This document shows positions 17,117 to 25,462 of a stretch of DNA of 64,000 bases, piece by piece. Both the position numbers and the translations under genes were made by a program. The DNA is from Bacteroidales bacterium (GTDB lineage Bacteria > Bacteroidota > Bacteroidia > Bacteroidales > F082). The notes under the pieces are model-generated. The model had not been told where the DNA came from and ran no database searches. It saw only the letters and a program-made list of their open reading frames with translations. Every line of letters starts with the position of its first letter. Position 1 is the stretch's first letter. Location of the stretch: positions 1 through 64,000 of the forward strand of contig JAFTUF010000012.1 in assembly GCA_017466405.1 (NCBI GenBank), given 5' to 3'.

Positions 17117-17141
17117 CATGTATCATTGTTAACGATACATG
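17117..17141. promoter_or_regulatory. Perfect inverted repeat, possible operator
   Basis: CATGTATC and GATACATG flank nine bases. The element covers the expected -33 region of the GT2 operon promoter and is not followed by a T-run on either strand, so a protein-binding site fits better than a terminator. Confidence 0.4.
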
Positions 17142-17192
17142 AAAAAATATATTATCTTTTTTTAACAAAAAATCCAAAGATTACAAACTTAT

Positions 17193-19703
17193 TTATTCTT
17201 GAAAATAAATACGTTTCACTCTCTGTGATATGCTTGTCAGAATCTCGTATGGTATCGTATCACACACTTCTGCTATCCTCTCCACAGAGTAGTTCTCATC
17301 GAACAATATAGCCGTGTCGTTTTCCTTGCAATCTATTCCCGTCAAGTCAATCATACACATGTCCATGCATATATTTCCGATAATAGGAGCAGCTTTCCCA
17401 TTAACATAAAAACTAATCGCTCCATTGCCGAGTTGTCTCTTTAATCCGTCGGCATAACCAATAGGCACAACGCCAATCCTCGACTTTTTATTTATCACGC
17501 CGCGTCTGCTGTAGCCTATGGTCTCGCCCACCTCATATTCTTTAATCTGTACTATTGTCGTCTTCAAAGAAACAACGGTTTTCAGTTTTCCACGGTCTTC
17601 CTCACAAGGCGGGATACCATAAACACCGATACCTAATCTAACCATATCATATTGATACTCCGAGAATCGACTGATACCTGCGCTATTTAGGATATGACGA
17701 AGAATCTTATATGGCAAGGCTGCTACGATCTTGGAGCTCATCGCCTCGAAATTATCCAACTGTTGCTTAGTGAAATAATCAAAGTCTTCACTGTCGCTAC
17801 CTGCGAGATGAGAATACGCACTCTTAACAATTATATTCTTATTATTATTCAAGCGCTTCAAAAGTTCATCTATCTCTTCCGGCAGAAAGCCAAGACGATG
17901 CATTCCTGTATCGAGTTTAATGTGAATTCCTATTGGCGAAGTCAAGGGTGAATCTAACTTCTCTATCGCTTCTTCGAGCAACGACAGACATCTGAAGCTA
18001 TAAATATCAGGCTCAAGATTATTCTTTATGATAGTTTCAAAGGTATTGATTTCCGGCGTCATCACCATGATTGGAAGATTGATTCCTCTACGCCTAAGTT
18101 CTACGCCCTCATCGGCATACGCGACGGTGAGATAGTCGGCACGGTGAAATTCAAGGACATTAGATACTTCAAAATTACCGCTTCCGTATGCAAATGCCTT
18201 CACCATCACCATCAACTTAGTATCGTTCTTCAATTTGGAACGATAGTAGTTCATATTCTTAACGAGATTATTAAGATTTATCTCAAGAACCGTCTCATGA
18301 GCCTTTTCTTGTAAGACCTTACTAATCTTCTCAAACTCAAAATCACGAGCTCCTTTTAAGAGAATCAAATAATTATGAAAGGCATCCAGTTGATGTTTGA
18401 TCAAAAACTCACTGGTGTTTTTATAAAAAGCCTTCTCAACATCAAATTTATCTTTCTGTCTGCTGATAGCTTCTCCTATTCCTATCAACTTATTAACGCC
18501 TTTGTTTTTAAGAAGTTGCGCTATTTTCTCATATAACTCTTCTTCCTTCAACTCACTTTGCAAAATATCCGACAATATAACAACACGCTCTTTGTTGTGA
18601 TACTGCTGATTCATAAAATCAAGAGCTATCGTAAGCGAATTGAAATCAGAGTTATAACTATCGTTGATAATCTCGCAGTTGTTGATTCCCGACTTAAGCT
18701 CCATCCGCATCGCGATAGGACTTAAATATCGCATCTTCTTTCTTATAACATCCTCCGACACATTAAGTATCAAAGCTGCGAGCCAACAATGTATTGCATT
18801 TTCAATAGAAGCGTCATCGGTGAAAGGAATTCTTATTTCATGAGACTGAGAAACTGAGAAACTGAGAAACTGAGAAGTATTGAAGACAGCTGATATTACC
18901 GTTTCTTCTTCATCTTTTTCTATTGAAGAAATTTGCACGTCAGCATTTTTATCGTTACGGCTCCATGAAAAAGCTTTGATTCCTAAACTATTTACAGCTT
19001 CTTTTATCTCTTTATAATCAGAACAATATATTAATGTATCAACATCATAGAAGAGTTTTAACTTCTCCTCAACTTTAACATTTATATTTTCAAAGTTCTT
19101 TCCATGAGCCTGACCTATGTTGGTAAAAATACCGATAGTAGGCTGGATAATATCTTTCAGATTTTGCATCTCATTCGTTCTGGATATGCCAGCTTCAAAA
19201 ATCGCAATATCATGCGTCTCATTTAGTTGCCATATTGAAAGAGGAACTCCTATCTGAGAGTTGTAGCTTTTAGGACTTCGAGCGACAGCCTTTTCTGGAC
19301 TTAATATCTGATAAAGCCACTCCTTTGTTATTGTTTTTCCGTTGCTACCTGTTATGCCTATTATTGGAATATTGAAATTGTTTCGATGATATGTCGCTAT
19401 ACACTGAAGCGCTTTCAAGGTATTATCGACTATGATAAAAGCAGCGTCGTTTCTGGTTTCATATAAATTTCGGATATATGGAGAATCTTCCACCACGAAA
19501 GATCTTACGCCTTTGTCATATAAATCTTCTATGTATTTATCGCCGTTATTACGATGTGTTTTCAAAGAAAAAAACAATGTATTTTCAGGAGAAAGGAGCA
19601 AGCGGCTATCAAAAAGTAACTCTCTGACGACAAGAGATTTGCCTTCTTTCGACAATAAATTTCCATTAACTATCGACGCTATTTTTTCTACAGTATATAT
19701 CAT
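17193..19703 (-). CDS. Bifunctional UDP-N-acetylmuramoyl-tripeptide--D-Ala-D-Ala ligase / alanine racemase
   Basis: 836 residues combining two peptidoglycan enzymes. Residues 1-465 are MurF, with the ATP-binding loop GITGSNGKTITKEW (116-129) and NDSYNSD. Residues 470-836 are a PLP-dependent alanine racemase with the cofactor lysine in VKAFAYGSG (K502) and a C-terminal domain containing GYSRRG. The fusion supplies D-Ala and uses D-Ala-D-Ala in one chain and is common in Bacteroidetes. Residues 277-287 (SQFLSFSVSQS) are encoded by an octamer repeat and look inserted in the MurF middle domain. The start ATG nearly coincides with the predicted transcription start, so the mRNA may be leaderless. 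Confidence 0.93.
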   Translation of the reverse strand: MIYTVEKIASIVNGNLLSKEGKSLVVRELLFDSRLLLSPENTLFFSLKTHRNNGDKYIEDLYDKGVRSFVVEDSPYIRNLYETRNDAAFIIVDNTLKALQCIATYHRNNFNIPIIGITGSNGKTITKEWLYQILSPEKAVARSPKSYNSQIGVPLSIWQLNETHDIAIFEAGISRTNEMQNLKDIIQPTIGIFTNIGQAHGKNFENINVKVEEKLKLFYDVDTLIYCSDYKEIKEAVNSLGIKAFSWSRNDKNADVQISSIEKDEEETVISAVFNTSQFLSFSVSQSHEIRIPFTDDASIENAIHCWLAALILNVSEDVIRKKMRYLSPIAMRMELKSGINNCEIINDSYNSDFNSLTIALDFMNQQYHNKERVVILSDILQSELKEEELYEKIAQLLKNKGVNKLIGIGEAISRQKDKFDVEKAFYKNTSEFLIKHQLDAFHNYLILLKGARDFEFEKISKVLQEKAHETVLEINLNNLVKNMNYYRSKLKNDTKLMVMVKAFAYGSGNFEVSNVLEFHRADYLTVAYADEGVELRRRGINLPIMVMTPEINTFETIIKNNLEPDIYSFRCLSLLEEAIEKLDSPLTSPIGIHIKLDTGMHRLGFLPEEIDELLKRLNNNKNIIVKSAYSHLAGSDSEDFDYFTKQQLDNFEAMSSKIVAALPYKILRHILNSAGISRFSEYQYDMVRLGIGVYGIPPCEEDRGKLKTVVSLKTTIVQIKEYEVGETIGYSRRGVINKKSRIGVVPIGYADGLKRQLGNGAISFYVNGKAAPIIGNICMDMCMIDLTGIDCKENDTAILFDENYSVERIAEVCDTIPYEILTSISQRVKRIYFQE
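18840..18877. repeat. In-gene octamer tandem repeat (ACTGAGAA units) inside murF-alr
   Basis: Four to five copies of ACTGAGAA on the plus strand. In the gene sense (TTCTCAGT) the repeat is stop-free and encodes the cyclic peptide FSVSQFLS. Confidence 0.9.
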
Positions 19704-19707
19704 ACTG

Positions 19708-19715
19708 CAAATTTA
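19708..19715 (-). promoter_or_regulatory. -7 promoter element for murF-alr
   Basis: TAAATTTG on the minus strand, ending five bases before the ATG (19701-19703). Transcription would start at or within a base or two of the start codon. Confidence 0.5.
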
Positions 19716-19771
19716 CATAAAAATTTATAAATTCATGCTCCAGCTTTTCAAAAAAAGATTAGGGTTTGTCG

Positions 19772-20797
19772 TCAGATGATATTATTCAATCTGTTTTTCA
19801 ATACGTCGATGGCGAGATAGATGGCATGACGGAACGAATCTGGATTTGCAATGTTTTTATTTGCAATGTCATAGCCTGTTCCGTGGTCGGGTGCAGTTCT
19901 TATCACCGGAAGTCCTGCCGTGAAATTGACGCCGCCATCTACAGCCAGCGTCTTGAAAGGAATCATGGCTTGGTCGTGATACATACACAATATTCCGTCA
20001 TATTTAAGCCATGCAGCCGAGCCAAAGAAACCGTCAGCAGAGAAAGGACCGAACACAAGAATGCCTTTTTCCCTAGCTTCTTTAATGGCTGGCGTTATCA
20101 TATCCAATTCCTCCCTGCCATAAAGTCCGCCATCACCGAAGTGAGGATTCAAGCCCATGACAGCGAGACGTGGATAAGGAATATTGAAATCTTGCTGCAA
20201 TGTTTTGTTAAACACTTCCAGCTTACTGACAATTAAGTCTTTAGTTATCATAGCGGGAACCTCTTTTAAAGAGACATGATTGGTAACGCTACCAATACGC
20301 AGCTTATTCCAAATCATAAGCATGAGAGGAGTGTATTCTGGACAAAACGAACAGATATATTTTTTCTGACTCGAGAAATGAAACTGCTCCGACTGTATAT
20401 TTTTCTTATTGACAGGTGCTGTCACCAATACGTCAATATTATTTCTATATAAATCATTGACAGCCAATTTCAACGCTTCAAATGAGGCTTTTCCTGAAAT
20501 ATCGGTAGAGACACCCGGATCTATTTTCAACTCCGAATCGGTGTGGTTTATGATATTAATTCTTCCCTCCTGAGCCTGACGGACATCTCTAATCACAGCG
20601 TATGAAAGATCCTCCATATTGAAGTTTTTCTTGTAATAGGAAAAGACTTTCGATTGCCCATATATGACAGGAGTAAAAGATTCAAGGACTCGACTGTCGC
20701 ATAAAGTCTTTAAGATGATTTCGTATCCTATACCATTGATGTCACCTTGTGTAATACCTACTACGGGCAATTTGTTGGAGTCTTTCTGTGCTAGCAT
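19772..20797 (-). CDS. pdxA: 4-hydroxythreonine-4-phosphate dehydrogenase
   Basis: 341 residues. PdxA oxidises 4-phosphohydroxy-L-threonine in pyridoxal phosphate synthesis. Hallmarks are GITQGDINGIGYE at the N-terminus, TAPVNKKNI, metal-binding histidines in TNHVSLKEVP and MYHDQAMIPFK, and the terminal block RTAPDHGTGYDIA. Length is as usual. It has its own -7 element at 20821-20828 and ends about 70 bases before murF-alr. The downstream racemase uses PLP, a loose functional link. Confidence 0.93.
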   Translation of the reverse strand: MLAQKDSNKLPVVGITQGDINGIGYEIILKTLCDSRVLESFTPVIYGQSKVFSYYKKNFNMEDLSYAVIRDVRQAQEGRINIINHTDSELKIDPGVSTDISGKASFEALKLAVNDLYRNNIDVLVTAPVNKKNIQSEQFHFSSQKKYICSFCPEYTPLMLMIWNKLRIGSVTNHVSLKEVPAMITKDLIVSKLEVFNKTLQQDFNIPYPRLAVMGLNPHFGDGGLYGREELDMITPAIKEAREKGILVFGPFSADGFFGSAAWLKYDGILCMYHDQAMIPFKTLAVDGGVNFTAGLPVIRTAPDHGTGYDIANKNIANPDSFRHAIYLAIDVLKNRLNNII

Positions 20798-20820
20798 AAC
20801 GTATTAGTTTTGAGAGACTT

Positions 20821-20828
20821 CAAAGGTA
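20821..20828 (-). promoter_or_regulatory. -7 promoter element for pdxA
   Basis: TACCTTTG on the minus strand, 23 bases upstream of the start codon at 20797. Confidence 0.5.
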
Positions 20829-20888
20829 TAAAAAAAATATTAAAAATCAAATATAATGTATATTTTTTAAAATATTTTTCAATAATTT

Positions 20889-22127
20889 TTACAATCCTTT
20901 ATAAATCAACAAATTAAGATTATTGCTATTAAATATTTCATTTGCAACATCCAATATATCAATAGAATTAAGATTTCTAATTTTTCTTATTGTCTCCGAC
21001 AGAGGTTCTATACCTTCTTGAGAAAAGGCAGCTCTTGTCATTGCCAGCAGTTCCCCTAATCCCGATTCGCTGCTCAACGCCAATTGTCCGACAAGCTGAT
21101 TCTTAGCATTCGATAGTTGTATCGTTCCCAACTTGTTGTTTTTCAGCTTATCAAGTTCCTTATATACCAGACTTATAGCCTTATCCAAGGAATGAGGATC
21201 TACGCCCATATATATGGAGAAATTTCCAGTATCAGAATATGCATTGTATTGAGACTCTATAGTATATGCAAAACCATATTTCTCTCTGATATTAAGATTC
21301 AGCCTCGAGTTCATTCCCGGTCCGCCCAAGATATTGTTCAACAGCACCATCTGCATCTTCTTTTGACTATCGATATTGTACGACAAGCCTCCTATTATGC
21401 AATGCGAAAGGTGACTGTTTCTTTCCTGAATCTCAGTAAACGCCGGCAAGCTATCAAATTGACTACGATGATATTTCGTTTCATGACATTTAAATCCACC
21501 GAAGTAAGAAACAATCTTGCTCTTGAATTTCTCGAAGGAAATATCACCTATAGTGGCAATGACCATTCTGTTGGTGGAATAATTATTCTTCAAGAAACGA
21601 CATAAGTCATCACGAGTGAATCCACTTACTAGTTCTGTTGTTCCAAGTATGTTTCTTCCCATCTCGTGGCCTTTATAAAGATTATTCTCGAAGTCATCGA
21701 AAATCTCTTCTGCCGGGCTGTCGCGGTATGAATTTATCTCATCGAGAATCACCTCTTTCTCTTTCTCGAGTTCATTCTCAGGATAGACACTATTGAAAGC
21801 CACATCGGAGATAAGTTCAATAGCTTTATTATAATATTCCTTTAAGAAAGAAGCGTGGATACAGGTCTCCTCTTTGGTTGTATATGCGTTGAGTTCGCCT
21901 CCGACATTTTCGAGGCAACTCAACACATGATAGGCTTTACGTTTTTTTGTTCCTTTGAAAAGCATGTGCTCAATAAAGTGAGCCAGGCCGTTTTCATTTT
22001 CTGCTTCATCGCGCATTCCAGTGTTCACCATCAGCGAGAGATGAGCCACAGCACCGCTGCGATGTTTATGTAATATCTTTATGCCGTTAGGCAATATGTA
22101 TTCCGAAATCTTTTCTTCTTCAAACAT
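20889..22127 (-). CDS. M16 family zinc metallopeptidase (processing peptidase-like)
   Basis: 412 residues. The inverted zinc motif HFIEH (H50, E53, H54) is followed by the conserved downstream glutamates in KEKEVILDEI. The second half has the M16 inactive-domain pattern with GGPGMNSRLNLNIREKYGFAY. No signal peptide, so it is probably cytoplasmic, as for the YmxG/PqqL-like short members. It starts three bases after the lipoprotein gene and is probably co-transcribed with it. Confidence 0.9.
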   Translation of the reverse strand: MFEEEKISEYILPNGIKILHKHRSGAVAHLSLMVNTGMRDEAENENGLAHFIEHMLFKGTKKRKAYHVLSCLENVGGELNAYTTKEETCIHASFLKEYYNKAIELISDVAFNSVYPENELEKEKEVILDEINSYRDSPAEEIFDDFENNLYKGHEMGRNILGTTELVSGFTRDDLCRFLKNNYSTNRMVIATIGDISFEKFKSKIVSYFGGFKCHETKYHRSQFDSLPAFTEIQERNSHLSHCIIGGLSYNIDSQKKMQMVLLNNILGGPGMNSRLNLNIREKYGFAYTIESQYNAYSDTGNFSIYMGVDPHSLDKAISLVYKELDKLKNNKLGTIQLSNAKNQLVGQLALSSESGLGELLAMTRAAFSQEGIEPLSETIRKIRNLNSIDILDVANEIFNSNNLNLLIYKGL

Positions 22128-22130
22128 TAT

Positions 22131-23195
22131 TTATTTCATCCACATTTTAAACAATTCCTCGTCTTTGCCGAGCGACTTGTCTTTTACTGTTCCCCTCTTT
22201 GATAACCAATTGTTTTCTTCTGCCAATCCATCTTCATCTTTCAAAACACGGAATGAATTCTTTGGTTGTAAATCCGGATTGCCACTAGTTTCAAGTAATA
22301 CTACTGCTGTGTGGAAGTCTTCAAGACCGGCATCAGTTTTCTTACCGCTGAAGATAAACGACTGCTGAGCATAATAACCGCCAGGATAACCATCAACAAC
22401 ATAATAACATGTGAAATAGTCGTTCTCGCCTGTTATCTTCACGCCGTATGAAATAACCTCATCATATACATCATTTTGTTCGTCAATCAATTGCTTACCG
22501 TAGAAATTCATTTGTTTGCTGTCATAAACGAAACCCATATAACGGTCGTTGAAATATTGTACTGAGTCAGGATTATCAGACCATGATTCATATATCAAGA
22601 TGTGAGGTGATGACACATATTCGCCCGACATATCAGGAGGAGTAACACCTGAATATACAGGAAAATATTCTGTTACAGCGTCATATATCTCTTCTGGAAG
22701 TACGTATTCTGGAAGTACATGTACCAAATTATTCTCATCTTTTATGTTAAGGCTTCCTTTGTAATAGCCTTCAACCTTATTGCTATACTGGTCGGTGCAT
22801 TCTATTTCAATAATATAACCATCACCAGATCTGTCAATTATAAGGCTTCCAGAATTGATGTTACCCATATTGGTATAACTTCCGCTTGATGTATAACCTT
22901 CAACCCATGAACCTTCAATATCTGTAAATGTTCTCAATGGAAGTTTCTCTGCTTGAGGAGATAAAATATTGAAATTTATAAAGTCTGCTCCCGATTCTGT
23001 GTAGAGACGCAAGCTCAGATTAAATCCGCCGTCTTCATTCTCACCATTGTTAATTATAGTTCCCGAATTAATCTCATATACTTTGTCGCCAACTTTGAAA
23101 TAATGCTTTGGCAATTTTCCGCCGCCACATGAGACAAATAAAACGACTAAAATCATTGCGCTAATTGCGAGTAAGTTTGATGTACGTAATTTCAT
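22131..23195 (-). CDS. Lipoprotein of unknown function with a domain shared with the protein at 45166-45654
   Basis: 354 residues. The signal peptide ends in the lipobox LFVSCGGG. I do not recognise the family. Residues 32-150 begin YFKVGDKVYEIN and match the whole mature part of the smaller lipoprotein at 45166-45654 (YFQIGETVYNIN) in order and spacing, including a GSW/GAW block and a final YKGSLNI/YEGRIQV strand. The remaining 200 residues are extra and rich in aromatic residues and prolines. Probably surface- or periplasm-exposed. The M16 peptidase gene follows immediately. Confidence 0.75.
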   Translation of the reverse strand: MKLRTSNLLAISAMILVVLFVSCGGGKLPKHYFKVGDKVYEINSGTIINNGENEDGGFNLSLRLYTESGADFINFNILSPQAEKLPLRTFTDIEGSWVEGYTSSGSYTNMGNINSGSLIIDRSGDGYIIEIECTDQYSNKVEGYYKGSLNIKDENNLVHVLPEYVLPEEIYDAVTEYFPVYSGVTPPDMSGEYVSSPHILIYESWSDNPDSVQYFNDRYMGFVYDSKQMNFYGKQLIDEQNDVYDEVISYGVKITGENDYFTCYYVVDGYPGGYYAQQSFIFSGKKTDAGLEDFHTAVVLLETSGNPDLQPKNSFRVLKDEDGLAEENNWLSKRGTVKDKSLGKDEELFKMWMK

Positions 23196-23217
23196 AACTA
23201 TTCAATTTATTTTTTTG

Positions 23218-23225
23218 CAAATGTA
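23218..23225 (-). promoter_or_regulatory. -7 promoter element for the lipoprotein-M16 operon
   Basis: TACATTTG on the minus strand, 22 bases upstream of the start at 23195. Confidence 0.5.
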
Positions 23226-23313
23226 AAAATTATTTTTTTCTGAATGACATTTTTAACATTAATTAACATATAAATATTTTTCTTAATAATAACACAGACA
23301 TAGAAACGTTTAT

Positions 23314-23321
23314 TATATTTG
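23314..23321 (+). promoter_or_regulatory. -7 promoter element for the outer-membrane protein / waaA operon
   Basis: TATATTTG followed by CAAATAAAA, 23 bases upstream of the ATG at 23345. Confidence 0.6.
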
Positions 23322-23344
23322 CAAATAAAATTTTTCGGTTTAAG

Positions 23345-24112
23345 ATGAAACTAAGACATTTATTTTTATCGATACTTTTCCTGACGCCTTTTTTCATTCA
23401 GGCTCAGAAAGATATTACGAAAGAATGCATCCCTACCGCTATGTTTAGCGCGACGTATTCGTACCAGTTTCCAGGTGCAGACACCAAGACTCTTTACGGG
23501 AACAACTCCACTGTTGGCGCAAGTATTCATTACAAGACAGATAAAAACTGGCTTTGGTCAGTCAACGGCAATTTCATTTTCAGCGATGGGATAAAAGCAT
23601 CTCGCGAGGAGATATTGGGAATCATCTTAGACCATAACGGACAGCTGATAACAGGCGACGGCATCTACGGCAGTTACGCCATGTTTGAAAGAGGCTTTCA
23701 CTTCAACGCCAAATTCGGAAAGATATTTAACATTTTGGCGCCTAATCCTAATAGCGGATTTTTCGTAAATGGAAGTTTAGGTTATCTTCTCAACAGAGTA
23801 AGAATAGAATTCTCTTCCAACGCATCACCACCGCAAAACTTAGCCGGTGACTATCGTTACGGATACGATAGAATGCGCGGCGGTTTCGCTTATTCCGGAG
23901 AAATCGGTTATCTGTATATGAGCAGCTCAAGAGTGTTTAACTTCTCACTCTCAATGGAGTTCGTCCAGGCTCACACTAAGTCGCTGCGTGAGTGGGACTT
24001 CAACCTCATGGGACCAGATCTAAAGTCTTATATCGACAGATATTTCGGAATAAAGTTCGCCGTCTATATCCCGACTTATAAAAGAATGCCTTCAGAATAT
24101 TATTACTACTAA
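23345..24112 (+). CDS. Outer-membrane beta-barrel protein, unknown function
   Basis: 255 residues with a signal peptide (cleavage near IQAQ|KD). The mature part has alternating-pattern strands (ASIHYKTDKNWLWSVNGNF, GFFVNGSLGYLLNRV, GYLYMSSSRVFNFSLSMEF) and glycine-aromatic turns, indicating a small outer-membrane barrel. I do not recognise a named family. It lies nine bases upstream of waaA, so a link with LPS or envelope assembly is plausible but inferred from position only. Confidence 0.7.
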   Translation: MKLRHLFLSILFLTPFFIQAQKDITKECIPTAMFSATYSYQFPGADTKTLYGNNSTVGASIHYKTDKNWLWSVNGNFIFSDGIKASREEILGIILDHNGQLITGDGIYGSYAMFERGFHFNAKFGKIFNILAPNPNSGFFVNGSLGYLLNRVRIEFSSNASPPQNLAGDYRYGYDRMRGGFAYSGEIGYLYMSSSRVFNFSLSMEFVQAHTKSLREWDFNLMGPDLKSYIDRYFGIKFAVYIPTYKRMPSEYYYY

Positions 24113-24121
24113 TTACTAATC

Positions 24122-25342
24122 ATGAGACTGTTATATTCTCTTGCCATAAGATGCTATAGCGGCGCAATAGCTCTTGCTTCTTTGTTCGGAAACAAGAAAG
24201 CCGCTTCATGGTGGAAAGGAAGAAAACATCAGTGGGATAATTTAAAATCTTTTAACATTAACGATAACTGGCTCTGGATTCACGTCTCCTCATTAGGAGA
24301 ATTCGAACAGGGACTTCCTCTCATAGAGAAATTACGACAGAATTACCCCGACCATAAACTATTATTGACATTCTTCTCGCCTTCTGGTTATGAGTCAAAG
24401 AAGAATCTGCAACTCGTAGATAAGGTAGCATATATGCCTTCCGATACATTAGTCAACGCAAAGAAACTCATAAAGAATTTTAACATCAAGGCAGCTTTCT
24501 TCGTGAAGTACGACTTCTGGTTTAACTATATGAGCGTATTGAAAAAGAATGATATACCTTTATATTATATATCAACGCTACTGCGACCTAACCAATACTT
24601 CTTTAAACCATACGCCTTCTGGTTCAGGAAACAACTCAACAACGTAAGTCATTATTTCGTACAAAACGAGGAGACAGCCAACTTATTAAAATCTATTGGA
24701 ATAGAACGCTACACCATCACAGGCGACACTCGTTTCGACAGAGTATATCAGATAGCACAACAATCACAATCATTCCCAGAGATAGGAAATTTCATCAATG
24801 GAAGACAATGCATTATAGCAGGAAGCTCATGGCCAAGCGATGAGAAATTCCTCATTCCTTTCTTAAAGAAATTGCCAGATAACTATTGTCTCATCATAGC
24901 TCCTCACGATATATCGGATTCTCATATAAAGCAAATAACATCTCAACTTAACGATTACCAGCTTTATACAGAGTTATATCCTGATAGGAAAAACCAAGTG
25001 CTCATCATCAACACTATCGGTATCTTAAAGAAGATTTACAAATACGCTCGTTTCGCATACGTAGGAGGCGGTTTCATGAGCAGCATCCATAACACCCAAG
25101 AGGCTTTAGTATTCGGATGTCCTGTAATCATAGGACCTAAATATCATAAGTTCGTCGAAGCCGTCGATTTAGTTGAGAAAGGCGGAATGTTCTCTGTCAA
25201 CAATCAAGAAGAATTTGATGAGATTTTCGAAAAACTCATAAACGATGAGAATTTCTATAACAAAGCATCAGGCATCTGCCAAGATTATATACAACTTAGC
25301 ATCGGAGCCACGGAGAAGGTTGTTAAGAAACTGAGAATCTGA
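24122..25342 (+). CDS. waaA: 3-deoxy-D-manno-octulosonic acid (Kdo) transferase
   Basis: 406 residues, GT30 family, inner-membrane associated, adding Kdo to lipid A. Hallmarks are the N-terminal anchor region (LYSLAIRCYSGAI), WIHVSSLGEFEQGLPL with the catalytic glutamate, the FFSPSGYE block, ITGDTRFDR, IAGSSWPSDE and the C-terminal YVGGGF and PVIIGP motifs that bind CMP-Kdo. The final residues KKLRI and the TGA stop are already inside an octamer repeat (CTGAGAAT). kdsD, needed to make Kdo, is elsewhere in the window (49005-49961). Confidence 0.93.
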   Translation: MRLLYSLAIRCYSGAIALASLFGNKKAASWWKGRKHQWDNLKSFNINDNWLWIHVSSLGEFEQGLPLIEKLRQNYPDHKLLLTFFSPSGYESKKNLQLVDKVAYMPSDTLVNAKKLIKNFNIKAAFFVKYDFWFNYMSVLKKNDIPLYYISTLLRPNQYFFKPYAFWFRKQLNNVSHYFVQNEETANLLKSIGIERYTITGDTRFDRVYQIAQQSQSFPEIGNFINGRQCIIAGSSWPSDEKFLIPFLKKLPDNYCLIIAPHDISDSHIKQITSQLNDYQLYTELYPDRKNQVLIINTIGILKKIYKYARFAYVGGGFMSSIHNTQEALVFGCPVIIGPKYHKFVEAVDLVEKGGMFSVNNQEEFDEIFEKLINDENFYNKASGICQDYIQLSIGATEKVVKKLRI

Positions 25343-25383
25343 GAAGTTGCTGAGTTACTGAGTTACTGAGTTGCTGAGAAGTT
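25328..25383. repeat. Octamer tandem repeat (CTGAGAAG/TTACTGAG units) at the waaA end
   Basis: Units GTTACTGA and GTTGCTGA follow CTGAGAAT units. The run overlaps the waaA stop codon and occupies the spacer between convergent waaA and mfd. Confidence 0.8.
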
Positions 25384-25399
25384 CTTGGCGGTTTCATTC

Positions 25400-25462
25400 C
25401 TGTCCCCATCTCCCGCTCCTGTCCCCATCTCCCGCTCCCGTTTCCCGTTCCCGTTTCCCGTT
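25400..25462. repeat. Hexamer-type repeat (GGGAACGGGA on the minus strand)
   Basis: Plus-strand CTGTCCCCATCTCCCGCT twice, then CCCGTTTCCCGTT units. The same GGGGAC/GGGAAC family occurs at 30106-30177 (in the rhomboid gene) and 41671-41757. It abuts the mfd stop codon. Confidence 0.8.
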
